Below the pieces are notes generated by a model. That model made no database searches and had not been told where the DNA came from. It saw nothing but the letters and a program-made list of their open reading frames with translations. A stretch of 64,000 nucleotides of DNA from Halomonas faecis (GTDB lineage: Bacteria > Pseudomonadota > Gammaproteobacteria > Pseudomonadales > Halomonadaceae): NCBI RefSeq assembly GCF_010993975.1, contig NZ_JAACZO010000058.1, positions 62,001-126,000 on the forward strand, given 5' to 3'. The translations under genes were made by a program, and so were the position numbers. Shown here in pieces: positions 9,391 through 18,490 of this stretch; within the stretch, counting starts at the first letter, position 1, and each line of letters opens with the position of its first letter.

Positions 9391-9669
9391 CTACAAATCT
9401 AAGGCATTCCACTGCTTGTGCCGGCGCCTGCGACTAAGGCATAAGCGTTATACCCCACGCACCAATGGCAAGGGACAGCGGTTCATTCAAACTGCCCTGC
9501 GCGAGTGGGCTATGCGCGGTCTTACGAGAGTTCGGAGCAGCGAGACCAGCAACTGCCAGCCTGGCTGCACCAATACTACTGGCATCGGTTGCATGCCAGC
9601 CTGGATTACCACTCTCCGGTTAGCCGGCTGGGCCTTTCCGTGAACAACCTGGTGGGTTTACACAGCTAG
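9385..9669 (+). pseudogene. IS481-type transposase remnant, frameshifted
   Basis: The plus strand reads ACYKSKAF and RYTPRTNGKGQRFIQT, then after loss of one base near 9510 continues in another frame as YARSYESSEQRDQQLP and YYWHRLHASLDY to a TAG at 9667-9669. This is the C-terminal part of the DDE domain of an IS481/IS3-like transposase, including the TNGKxxRFIQT glutamate-helix region (here with Q in place of the usual acidic residue). No intact element or terminal inverted repeats were seen. It joins directly onto the broken SDR gene. Confidence 0.7.
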
Positions 9670-10225
9670 TACGGCAGCCGCGCCCCGGCTGAGTGATAAA
9701 GGTTACTGAGGGGTTGAGCGGCAGGCTTCGCGCACAGAGCGAGACATAGCCCCCTGCAGAGAGTCGACCAGCCCCCCCGGCGGCAGTGCCGAGGTGGCGG
9801 GCGGTCTCGAGGTTGATGATGCGCCGCGAGGCGCAGCGCACGCAGGGTGGGGGCATATCGGGTCTCCTGTGCAGGTGAAACGAGCCAAGGGATGGCTCGA
9901 CTCACAGGAGTGATATAGGTCTTAAAGTTTCTGTAATCGCAGCTTGTTGTTGCGACTGCCCCGTCTTTATCGGCGCTGCTGGAGGCGACGTCCTCAAGCG
10001 CGGCCATCAGATCCAGCTGATCGGCCGAAAAGGTGAATTCAACGCCAAGATTGACTACCCTCGTTTTTTGAGGGCCGAGCTGTCATCGACACCATCGAGT
10101 GGTCAGAAGTGGAAACGCTGCTCTCAGCAGTGTCTGCACGCTACTTCTGAGACGGCCAATTTTGGATCTGAATGCATGCAAATCACAATCCGATCACCTA
10201 AAGTTGAAACCTAAGGAAGAAGAAC
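9670..10225. other. Intergenic stretch without a convincing gene
   Basis: Only short, overlapping reading frames on both strands are present, none with a recognisable domain or a good ribosome site. The segment around 9690-10050 on the minus strand looks like decayed coding sequence (pieces such as EFTFSADQLDLMAALED) but is interrupted. A small hairpin, CCCTC-loop-GAGGG, lies near 10059-10076. A 12-base stretch at 10159-10170 resembles the 3' end of yicC and is discussed as a possible attachment remnant. Confidence 0.5.
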
Positions 10226-10429
10226 ATGACAGAGCAGGTAAAAAAGAAGGGTGGGAATACGGCAAGTATGCAGATTATAGGAGCCCTCATGGCCTTGTTT
10301 GGCCTTGTCCTCACCTTGGCTGTTGCTCCAGTCATTGGGTTGCCGATTCTCATTATCGGGCTGATCCTGAACGCGATCGGCCTCGCGAAAAAACCTAAGC
10401 CGGTCAAGGAGGCAACGCCAAAAAAGTGA
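10226..10429 (+). CDS. Small two-helix membrane protein
   Basis: The 67-residue product begins with a lysine-rich head (TEQVKKKGG), followed by two hydrophobic segments, about residues 15-32 and 34-52, separated by a proline/glycine turn, and ends with a lysine/proline tail. The ATG has a strong AAGGAAGAA ribosome site, which makes it a convincing gene despite its size. It is probably an inner-membrane hairpin with both ends in the cytoplasm. No family is recognised. A weak hairpin with a T-run follows near 10431-10448. Confidence 0.65.
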   Translation: MTEQVKKKGGNTASMQIIGALMALFGLVLTLAVAPVIGLPILIIGLILNAIGLAKKPKPVKEATPKK

Positions 10430-10562
10430 CCCAGCACTCGGGGTTTTTCTTTGGCATTATCTCCCTTGTTTACCGTTCGCAACTCTCGCCACCTTCATAG
10501 TCCGCGGCCCAAAGGCTACGTCGGTGGAATATGGACAACAAATGCCAGCGGGTGTCCGGGTA

Positions 10563-12515
10563 ATGGTGAGAAATACAATCAGATTAGTCTGCGCGGCAGC
10601 CTTACTGAGTGTCCTTTTGGCAGGGGGGCCTGCGGTAGCGGAGCAGGGCGAGCGGTCAGCAGTCATCGCCGAAGGTGAACTTGCCAGTCGCGTAGGCAGC
10701 GGCAGCTTCAGCTACCGTCCCGGCGTGCAGGGCACTTTCCACGCGATGGCGGGGGAGCCGTTGATCCGGCTTCGCTACCGGCTGTGGACTTTGGTGGGCG
10801 AGCCCGTGTGGGCTTTCACCGGCCGGGCACCGCGTCTCGCCCGCATCCATCTGCAAACCGAAAACAACATGCCCCTGTTGACCATCGAACGGCGACCCAA
10901 CCTGCCCGGCGGCACTGTGCGCTGGAACGCCGCCGCCGGTCTAATTCAGGTTTCCGATGATCTGATGGACCTGGCACGCATCTACGACTTCGCTTTCCTT
11001 GCAGGGCTGAACGCCCGCTCGCTTGATCAGCAGCTACCTCCGGCACTCCGGCAGGCTAGCCCGGAGGTTGTTGGCCTTTTGGATCCGATCTCTATCTACG
11101 AGCAGTGGCAGGGCATTTCCATCTACCGGGCCTATCAGGGGATTTTGGGACAGCCCGGTGAATGGGGCTGGAGCGTGCCCGGCAGTCCGGATTGGGGCGA
11201 GACTTTCACCCGCAGGAAGGTGAGTTCTGGGTATTCGGTTCCTTTTACCCGCGACTCCTTCAAGGAACAGCTGCTTGAGCCTGAACCGGCCAAGGAAGCT
11301 ATGAGACGGCTTCTGCACGGCTACCAAAGCGAAGGGCGAGCTCCTTTAGAAGGGCTGATGGTTGGCGGTTTTCAAGTCGATATCAACGACTTGATCCGGT
11401 CCATACGCAAGGCCGAGCCCGAGGCCTTGCATCGGCTCAACGGCGTGCACAGCAAATACGACGAGCAACTGTCCGCCATCGTCGAAGACTACGCCGACGA
11501 GCTGCGCCGAAAGGGATTGATCCCTGCACTGGAACGGGAAGGCGAAGAAATCGACGCCGTCGTCAGCCGGCATGAACAGCGACTCTCCGACACCCTGATC
11601 GCATCCTGGAAGGCAATTCGCGCCGAGGCGCCCATCGATGCGGCCAACAGCCGAGCTGAGGCACAGCTGCGCGAATTGGGCCCGGCCGTCTCAGAGCATC
11701 TCAGCGAGGGACGCCTGGAGTTCTCACCGGATTTGCAGCAACGCCTGGACCAGGCACGCGCCTTCTTCGCCGCCGAGCCGAACCTTGGCAAGGCTATGAA
11801 GGCTCGCTGGCGCACGTTGGAATCGGCTCTGGAACCGGACGCCGGCAAGAATCTATTTGCTGGGCGCCTTCGTGACAACGGTGACGGAACCGTAACTGAT
11901 GTCGTGTCGGGTCTCCAGTGGACGCGCTTTATGGAAGGTCAAGAATGGCGCGATGGTAGGGTAATCGGTGAGCCTAACCAGCACAAAGCTATTACAACAA
12001 GTGAAGAGCCGGCTCGTTCAGAGTTTCCTCTTGACCATGCTGGGCATCAGGATTGGCGTTTACCTAGCCTTGAGGATTTAAGCACGCTAATATACTGTCC
12101 CAATTCGAATTCAACCGATATACATTTTTCGGAGCTCCTTTCGGCTGCAAAGTACGCGCGTTTGGATAACTGCCAATTTTACATTGATGAGCTTCGGAAT
12201 GAGGGGCGGGCAGATCGGCTCCAAAGCGAGAAGCATTCGGATTATCTGGCTAAAGCTATTCCGGCATTCTCGATGCGGCATGCCAGGCTGAGAATGCGAG
12301 ATTTCTTTGATATCAAAGATATTTCTGAGCATTTTGACTCCGTTACGTATGGGCCAAGCATAAGGGGCTATGTAGCTAAACGCGGATGTTGGTCTTTTTC
12401 GCTGCATCCAGCAGGAATTGATTATGAAGCAGCATTTACTGGGGGAAGAGTGGACACATTAGATGGTTACTGTTCTGGTAGCGGCTACGTGTTGTGGGTT
12501 AGAGATAGCTTTTAA
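10563..12515 (+). CDS. Exported protein with helical middle and C-terminal DUF1566 domain
   Basis: The 650-residue product starts at ATG 10563 with a Sec signal peptide (basic start, then AAALLSVLLAGG, cleavage near AVA-EQ). The middle (about residues 230-430) is rich in charged helices and may form a coiled coil. The C-terminal 220 residues begin RLRDNGDGTVTDVVSGLQWTR and include HQDWRLPSLEDLSTLIYC and a closing SGYVLWVRD, the hallmarks of DUF1566/Lcl-type domains found in surface and fibre-like exported proteins. The role is unknown. It is the first large gene of the island cluster. Confidence 0.75.
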   Translation: MVRNTIRLVCAAALLSVLLAGGPAVAEQGERSAVIAEGELASRVGSGSFSYRPGVQGTFHAMAGEPLIRLRYRLWTLVGEPVWAFTGRAPRLARIHLQTENNMPLLTIERRPNLPGGTVRWNAAAGLIQVSDDLMDLARIYDFAFLAGLNARSLDQQLPPALRQASPEVVGLLDPISIYEQWQGISIYRAYQGILGQPGEWGWSVPGSPDWGETFTRRKVSSGYSVPFTRDSFKEQLLEPEPAKEAMRRLLHGYQSEGRAPLEGLMVGGFQVDINDLIRSIRKAEPEALHRLNGVHSKYDEQLSAIVEDYADELRRKGLIPALEREGEEIDAVVSRHEQRLSDTLIASWKAIRAEAPIDAANSRAEAQLRELGPAVSEHLSEGRLEFSPDLQQRLDQARAFFAAEPNLGKAMKARWRTLESALEPDAGKNLFAGRLRDNGDGTVTDVVSGLQWTRFMEGQEWRDGRVIGEPNQHKAITTSEEPARSEFPLDHAGHQDWRLPSLEDLSTLIYCPNSNSTDIHFSELLSAAKYARLDNCQFYIDELRNEGRADRLQSEKHSDYLAKAIPAFSMRHARLRMRDFFDIKDISEHFDSVTYGPSIRGYVAKRGCWSFSLHPAGIDYEAAFTGGRVDTLDGYCSGSGYVLWVRDSF

Positions 12516-12655
12516 AAGAAGGGAGTAGAAAGCGGGTATTGACAAATTCTTCCGCTCTTTCGTGTACAAAGATGAGCGGGTGTTGAGCCGAGCGAGGCAA
12601 GCTGGCTGTTGGAGCGTTGATCTGCGCTTCGGCATGGTAAGGCATGAGCTGAAAA

Positions 12656-12739
12656 ATGAATCCGGTAGCTGCGATAGGGGCGATAGCATTATCTGGTTGC
12701 GAGACGATCGATAATCCAATTTCCAGAGAATCGAGGTAA
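12656..12739 (+). CDS. Possible 27-residue lipoprotein
   Basis: A tiny reading frame reads from ATG 12656 to TAA 12739. It encodes a short hydrophobic leader ending in the lipobox ALSGC and then about 12 polar residues, resembling entericidin-sized lipoproteins. A point against it is that the leader has no basic residues and the upstream AAGG is about 13 nt away. It ends 6 nt before the Sel1-repeat gene, so it could serve as a translated leader for it. Confidence 0.3.
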   Translation: MNPVAAIGAIALSGCETIDNPISRESR

Positions 12740-12745
12740 GGGACA

Positions 12746-14428
12746 GTGTTGAGAGTAGAGGCTTCGAAAATCTGTCACGCCATGGGTACAATTTTCTTGG
12801 CTTCGATGCTGCTTGTTCCCTTGGATACAGCACAGGCTGACAGCGCAGGACGACTGGACGCGCTGCGCGCCCTGGATGCCGCTCTGGAGACGGCCCCTGA
12901 CCAGGATGAAATACGCACCACCCTGAAACTCGCCCACGGCTATATCACCGGCCGAGACCGTGACGAACGCAACGTCGCAACCGGCATCAGCCTGGCGGAG
13001 GACCTGGCCGAGCAGGGCGTCGCCGAGGCACAGTTCCTGCTGGGGATGGTCTACACCAGCCCGGAACTAGGGTACCTGGACCGCGGCAAAGCTTTCGCCA
13101 TGCTGCGGCGGGCCGCGTCACAGGAATTTCCCCCGGCCTATGTCGCCCTCGCCGACCTTTATCTGAACGGGTGGGGTACCGAAGGCGACCCGGCCGAGGC
13201 GTGGCGCTTGTTCCAGCAAGCAGCCGGGGAATCCGGTCAAGCCGCCGCTGCGGGCGAACTGGGCATGGGTCTGATGCTGCTGGAAGGCTTGCATGTGGAG
13301 CGGGACGAGGCCCTGGGCCTGTCGCTGCTCAGGCAGTCGGCAGAGGCCGGCTATCCCCATGCGCAACTGGTCATGGGGGAAATGTCTGCGCGGGACGATA
13401 TCGGCGGCCCGGCCGATTACGACCAGGCCACCCGCTGGTTCGAGCAGGCCCTGGAGCAGGGGTATGTGCATGCAGCCACCGCCCTCGGACAGCTACACGA
13501 ACAAGGCTTGGGCCGGCCCAAGGATGCCGGCAAGGCAGCTGAGTACTACCGCCAGGCGGCCGAAGCCGGCGAGCCAGGCGCGCTAGCCGGGCTCGCCCGA
13601 CTCCACGAGACGGGCCGCGGTGTGCCCCGGGATCAGGCCAAGGCCCGGGAATTGTACGCCCGCGCCGAAGCCCTGGGCGGCCCCGCCGCGCCTTCTATGC
13701 AGAGCGAACCGCCCCCGGCGGCGGCATCCCCCCTGCAGGGTTTCTGGTATCGCGCGAGGCCGAGTGAGCGGGTTACCCCGCATGACGCGCGCCAGTTCGA
13801 GATCATCGCCGCCGACGGCCGCATGGGTATCCTGGAAAAGCTCAGCGAGCGCCAGTATCGGGTCGGCACCAAAACGCGGGTAGCACTGGCGGGTGACACC
13901 GCCAGGTACTTCATCAGCGGTGAGGATGAACCTCGGCAGTACCGGATGCGCATCGAAGACGCAGACACCATTTTCCTCACCCATCCAGATGAGCCCGGCT
14001 TCGTCATGCATCGCCTCCCCGAGGATAGGCACATGCTCCGGGCCATGTTGCGGCTGACCCTGACCGGCGAGGCAGTGGGATTCTCTGCCCGAGACATCGT
14101 GCATAGCTCAGAGCCCCAGTCCAGCGAACAAATGCTCGAAGATCTATTCGGGTCTTCCGGTGAGCGAGAGGCGTTGGCCTCCCGGGACAAGACCCCCCTG
14201 TTCGATGGATCGCGGAGCTTCGTGGCGTCAATGTGGGGCCACGCCGATATCATACTGGCGCAAATGCCGGGCCCGCCGTTCAGCGGCGTTTTGTATCGGG
14301 ACGGTGAACCTTGGATGGCGGCCCTTAGCGGATCAGTGGTCGCCATTGGTGACGCCGGAGCCAAGGGCTGGTCCTACATGGGCGAGGTGCTCCGTGAAGC
14401 CGCCCGGCCGCTGAGCGCCGACAACTAA
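12746..14428 (+). CDS. Exported Sel1-repeat protein with C-terminal GxW/SLL-like domain
   Basis: This 560-residue product uses the GTG at 12746, which has a GAGGTAAGG ribosome site; an ATG lies 12 codons in. A signal peptide ends near AQA. Residues about 95-310 form roughly six Sel1/TPR-like helical repeats (for example ALADLYLNGWGTEGDPAEAW). Residues about 330-555 carry a second domain starting LQGFWYRARP, then MHRLPEDRHMLRAMLRLTLTGEAVGF, then FSGVLYRDGEPWMAAL. The same pattern makes up the whole of the next gene and recurs in two genes at 18.5-19.9 kb. Probably periplasmic, function unknown. Confidence 0.75.
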   Translation: MLRVEASKICHAMGTIFLASMLLVPLDTAQADSAGRLDALRALDAALETAPDQDEIRTTLKLAHGYITGRDRDERNVATGISLAEDLAEQGVAEAQFLLGMVYTSPELGYLDRGKAFAMLRRAASQEFPPAYVALADLYLNGWGTEGDPAEAWRLFQQAAGESGQAAAAGELGMGLMLLEGLHVERDEALGLSLLRQSAEAGYPHAQLVMGEMSARDDIGGPADYDQATRWFEQALEQGYVHAATALGQLHEQGLGRPKDAGKAAEYYRQAAEAGEPGALAGLARLHETGRGVPRDQAKARELYARAEALGGPAAPSMQSEPPPAAASPLQGFWYRARPSERVTPHDARQFEIIAADGRMGILEKLSERQYRVGTKTRVALAGDTARYFISGEDEPRQYRMRIEDADTIFLTHPDEPGFVMHRLPEDRHMLRAMLRLTLTGEAVGFSARDIVHSSEPQSSEQMLEDLFGSSGEREALASRDKTPLFDGSRSFVASMWGHADIILAQMPGPPFSGVLYRDGEPWMAALSGSVVAIGDAGAKGWSYMGEVLREAARPLSADN

Positions 14429-14440
14429 AAGGATATTCCC

Positions 14441-15127
14441 ATGACCGTGCGTACACAGCTTACGCAGTTCGGCGTAGGGCTCATCTGTGGCCTGGCGGCC
14501 CTGCTAGCGCTGACCTCGAGCGGCGTTAGCGCAGACGATCGCCTACACGGCACTTGGTACCTCGTGCCCGAAGGCGCCGAAGCTAAGGTGCAGAACGCCA
14601 GGGTTATTGAAATCCACCCCGCTAGTGGGCCTATGCTGAACCTTTACCCTGATGCGGACGGGTCGATGAAGGTTGTCCAAGGGCCCCGTTTCGAGGTGGA
14701 GGGAGGCGTTTTCATCCTCTATGACGACGCCGGAGAGCCCAGCCGTTTTCCCTATCGTTTCGACGGTGAGGACACCGTGATCTACGCCGAAGAGTACGTC
14801 TACCATCGGCTGCGGGACCAGGACAGCCTGCTTGCCACTGTCCTGCGGCTGGTGAAAACCGGCAAGGTGGAGTCGGTGAAAAAACGCTACGATGCTCGAC
14901 GCTTCGGCGGCAATGGAGCCTACAGCGTCTATTTAAAGGATGCCGGGGTCTCGATCTTGTTAATGCAGTTCGAGGGAGCGGAATTCAGCGGCAGCATACA
15001 CCGAGAAGATGGAGACTGGGCGGTCCCGGTCGCCGCGGACACCGTGGCGATCGCCACGGACGACAGTCGCTCCCTGGACAGCTTTCACGCGTTGCTAGGC
15101 GAGGCATTCCCGCACTTGCGGCGCTAA
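14441..15127 (+). CDS. Exported stand-alone GxW/SLL-domain protein
   Basis: This 228-residue product has a clear signal peptide (LICGLAALLALTSSGVSA-DD). The mature part begins RLHGTWYLVP, followed by a beta-rich stretch, YHRLRDQDSLLATVLRLVKTGKVESV, and FSGSIHREDGDWAVP near the end. This motif order matches the C-terminal domain of the upstream Sel1 protein, 12 nt away, so the pair is probably an operon of related proteins. The GTWY opening resembles lipocalin-like folds, but no family assignment is made. Probably periplasmic. Confidence 0.72.
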   Translation: MTVRTQLTQFGVGLICGLAALLALTSSGVSADDRLHGTWYLVPEGAEAKVQNARVIEIHPASGPMLNLYPDADGSMKVVQGPRFEVEGGVFILYDDAGEPSRFPYRFDGEDTVIYAEEYVYHRLRDQDSLLATVLRLVKTGKVESVKKRYDARRFGGNGAYSVYLKDAGVSILLMQFEGAEFSGSIHREDGDWAVPVAADTVAIATDDSRSLDSFHALLGEAFPHLRR

Positions 15128-15642
15128 CTCGTCCGTAGCGGTTTCAATGATCAAGTGCAATACCAGCATCTTTGCAGCTTCGACATTACACGCTCGTCAG
15201 CGAGACATCTGCGATCCTGCAATCCATCCTCGAGGCAGGCAATGGGGATTATGTCGATCAAACCCAAGATGACTCGATCCTGCTCGTGGTTCTTAGCGAC
15301 AGCAACAGACGATCCGATGAACCCCTTCCACAACTTTGTCACGGCCAAATTGATGTCATTAACCCCAAATTACACGATAAGACCAAAATCAGCTGTGTTA
15401 AACCTACGCCCAGGCACGAGCGGGACTGGGTGACGATGGCCAACTGGTTGTCGGAACCATCACGTTTCAGGTCCATGTGCTGGAATGATTGGGTCACATG
15501 AGGGTTCGCCTGCGTTATCCGTTTAGGGCCGGCATGAATGACGTGCTGGTAATACCTGGCGGTTAGTGCTATTGCCCAGGCAAGAATGGCCTTAGCGACA
15601 AGGTTCCTTGGCCGCGCAGCTTCTGAATGAGAGTGAGCCCAC
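15128..15642. other. Non-coding or decayed stretch
   Basis: There is no convincing gene. A 109-codon plus-strand frame (15172-15501) and minus-strand frames overlap it, but none has a ribosome site or a recognisable domain. It may be a decayed mobile-element segment. It separates the GxW/SLL gene from the next exported protein, which therefore probably has its own promoter. Confidence 0.45.
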
Positions 15643-17274
15643 ATGCATCGATACCGTAACGCCCTGTTTTCCCTCGGCCTGATACTCACCAGTACGGCGG
15701 CGATCGGCGACAATGATGAGTTCCGCCCCCACCCCGCGTGTTTCGAGCCATTCGTTCCGTCCACCAATAATACCGACCATCCTGCCTCACTTAACCTCGA
15801 TGCATGCAGTGATCGGCATGCGCACCGGACGGTTTCGCAGTTCCTCAGCCTGACCCGATACGAGCGATCACGCGGCGAAGCTGGTGTTTCACGCGGCTCG
15901 CTGGCCTACGAACGTATCACCGGGCGTGACGACAGTGTCATGTATCGCCTCGTGGACAATGTTGGTGGCTCTGGCATATTCACCATGCTGGTAACTGGTC
16001 GTGAGACCGACACGGCAAGCGGGCGCGTACTGCAAGACATCGAGACGCACGGATTGGGTGATCGTTGTCACCTTGGCAGTGCTTGGGTAGGCCAGGACGA
16101 GGACAACGACATCGTAGTGGGCGTGGCACTGACCCCAGCAAACGTGCCTCATTTGCTTGCAGCACCGGGATTCGACATGCCCAACCCCGAACGTGACCGC
16201 TACCGGGTTCGACACGCGTTCGGCGGGCATTTCGAAACTGCCCAGACAGCCTGCCCGACTTGCTGTATCGGCGAGGCCACCTACGCCCTGGCAAAGGATG
16301 GCAATTGCTGGGATCTGCTGGATATCCGCCTCGATTCACTCCAGCCCTTCGAGGATTCCGGAACGGACACATTGGCGAGCTTGTTGCATGAAACCGCCCG
16401 GGAGACGCCGGAAGGGTACGTCATCAAGGCGGAGTCGGTCGCATCCATCCAGCGCGATCTGATCGCCGCACATCCAAACCCCACCGACACGGCACGCGCG
16501 CAATTCTGGTTAAAGCGGCTCGGTTTTTACTGGCTGGCTTCGGTCGACGGCGTTGCTGGACCGCAAACCGAGGCGGCAATTGCTGCGTGGCGTGAGTGGC
16601 GGGGTGAGCCCATGGTCTATGGGTCACCAATGCTCACTCCGGAAGAGGCGAATGCCCTGGCGAGAGAGGGTTTGCGTTATGACGGAACGCGTCTGCAGCC
16701 AATGGACGAGGCGTGGCGGGACCCGACATTCGCCGCCTTCCGCGATCGACTGCGGCGCGTTGTCCTCACGCGGGACAGCGAGTCGCTCATTGCGATGACC
16801 GAACCGGACATCATGCTGGGCTTTGGCGGCAGTGGTGGACATGACGATATGCGAGAGTGGCTTGAGCACCCGGAGAGCGGGGAAGATGTCTGGCGGCAAC
16901 TGGAGACCATTCTGCCACTCGGCGCGGTACGCTGGGGGCCGGATGTCTACTGCCTGCCCTATACTGGCTGTCTGCCCACACGCTTACTCGCCGGACATGA
17001 CCCTTTCACTACCGTAATCGTCACCGCAACCGATGCCATCATGCGGAGTGCACCGGACGGCGACGCGACCATTGTCCGTCCACTGGATCACGACATCCTA
17101 ACCCTGATCGGCGATTCGTCGGCACACAGCAAAAGTTATTATCCAGTACGGGATAGCGAAGGCAATGAAGGCTTTGTCTCAGGCCAGGCAATCGCATTCG
17201 TGATCGGCCCGAGAATGGAAATCCACCGTAGTGAATCGGGTTGGCGCATTCAAAGTCTGGTCAGTGGTGACTGA
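15643..17274 (+). CDS. Exported multidomain protein, peptidoglycan-binding-like and SH3-like
   Basis: This 543-residue product has a signal peptide ending near AAIG-DND. The first ~230 residues hold several cysteines (including CPTCC), possibly disulfide-bonded in the periplasm. Around residues 285-315, RAQFWLKRLGFYWLASVDGVAGPQTEAA looks like a peptidoglycan-binding-type helix-turn-helix (xLGFY...DGxxGPxT). Residues about 455-535 resemble a bacterial SH3 domain (VTATDAIMRSAPDGDA, then YYPVRDSEGNEGFV). These suggest attachment to the cell wall, but no catalytic domain is evident. Function is unknown. Confidence 0.7.
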   Translation: MHRYRNALFSLGLILTSTAAIGDNDEFRPHPACFEPFVPSTNNTDHPASLNLDACSDRHAHRTVSQFLSLTRYERSRGEAGVSRGSLAYERITGRDDSVMYRLVDNVGGSGIFTMLVTGRETDTASGRVLQDIETHGLGDRCHLGSAWVGQDEDNDIVVGVALTPANVPHLLAAPGFDMPNPERDRYRVRHAFGGHFETAQTACPTCCIGEATYALAKDGNCWDLLDIRLDSLQPFEDSGTDTLASLLHETARETPEGYVIKAESVASIQRDLIAAHPNPTDTARAQFWLKRLGFYWLASVDGVAGPQTEAAIAAWREWRGEPMVYGSPMLTPEEANALAREGLRYDGTRLQPMDEAWRDPTFAAFRDRLRRVVLTRDSESLIAMTEPDIMLGFGGSGGHDDMREWLEHPESGEDVWRQLETILPLGAVRWGPDVYCLPYTGCLPTRLLAGHDPFTTVIVTATDAIMRSAPDGDATIVRPLDHDILTLIGDSSAHSKSYYPVRDSEGNEGFVSGQAIAFVIGPRMEIHRSESGWRIQSLVSGD

Positions 17275-17562
17275 GCAGCCCCAACCACCCTATGGAGTGC
17301 CGTCTCACCAGGCGATCAGGCCCGGCAATCAACGCACGTGGCCAACCTGCTTTGCCAAGTACGTAAATCTGGTAATGTCGGTTATACGTGGACTGGTTGT
17401 CGTTCATCGTGCAACGTCAGTTTTGGCCGGTTAAGGTTTGGCCGATCAGGGCGCCACAAAGAGCGCACACGTTACCACCCAGCCGAACCAGGCCGGCCAG
17501 AGAAATGCAGTCTAGTTGCCAAGTTTATCGAATAGGCTGAAACTTACTCCAAAGGTCACGTT

Positions 17563-18210
17563 TTGATCGAATACAAACGAATGGTTCGCACGATGCGCCG
17601 CCGATGTCTTTTGGGCATGCTTTTTCTGGTAGCCGGCATTGTCATCTGGCGATCATGGCCAATTCAGACCGATCAGTTGGTAAGGTTGATAACCCCGGAA
17701 CAATCAAGAAATTTCTACAGACAGGAAGGTGTTGCGCAGGCCTTGTCAGCGGAAACCAAAACTCTCCAACGTCGCCTGGAACGCAACCTTAAGCGACTCG
17801 AGAAACTCAGAGAGCTTCAGAGTCAGCCAATAACACCGGATTCCGGTGCACGCCTGACGAGGGACCTTGCTGAAATACCGACTGAAGGGAACGACCAGGA
17901 GGTCATTAACAATCTGATTGGCAACGCAAAAAGGATGCTTGACGATAGACGCCCAGAAGGAGCGATACTCCAGTTCGACAGAGCTCGCGTCGCCCTGCTC
18001 AAGCAGTTGGACAATGCCCTTGCCGTCAACCAATTAATGGAGGCTACACAGCTGATGAACAGCCTGGAGCCGAACATCATGAACGAGCCGGAAGGTTCTC
18101 AGTTGATCGATGATTACAACGCGGCTAGAAAGATGGCGGCCAGATATCTTGAACAAGGAAGAATGGCAAACGCTGCTGATACCCTGACCGAATTCCTGGC
18201 CGAACAGTAA
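17563..18210 (+). CDS. Membrane-anchored helical protein
   Basis: This 215-residue product starts at TTG 17563 with an AAAGG ribosome site 7 nt upstream; ATG 17581 is an alternative. A basic N-terminus (RTMRRR) precedes a single transmembrane segment (CLLGMLFLVAGIVIW). The rest, about 170 residues, is charged and helical with long runs such as TLQRRLERNLKRLEKLRELQ, predicting a coiled coil outside the cytoplasmic membrane. No family is recognised. Base composition begins to drop below that of the core genes here. Confidence 0.6.
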   Translation: MIEYKRMVRTMRRRCLLGMLFLVAGIVIWRSWPIQTDQLVRLITPEQSRNFYRQEGVAQALSAETKTLQRRLERNLKRLEKLRELQSQPITPDSGARLTRDLAEIPTEGNDQEVINNLIGNAKRMLDDRRPEGAILQFDRARVALLKQLDNALAVNQLMEATQLMNSLEPNIMNEPEGSQLIDDYNAARKMAARYLEQGRMANAADTLTEFLAEQ

Positions 18211-18490
18211 CGTTGGGAGAAAAAGACACGAACGGCGACTTCGACCCATCGCCAATGGGGTGGAAGCCGCCGAGGTCTATGCATACAAAGCGCGCTCAGG
18301 CAGCGTGACCCCCATCGGATCCTTTGGCGTCAGTTTCTTCCAGTTTTTGACGGATAAGCTCATGTTTTTCTTAGGCCGGTTCTGGACAAAATTATTAGTT
18401 TCTTCGATAAGAAACGTCAGCCATATCCATAATCGTCGCTTTCCGCCTACCGAGATTCAGGTTTTGACTTGATCGTTGGGACCAACTGAT

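Noticed and set aside
15172..15501. 109-codon frame between exported genes
   Set aside because: No ribosome site, no domain, and competing frames on the other strand.
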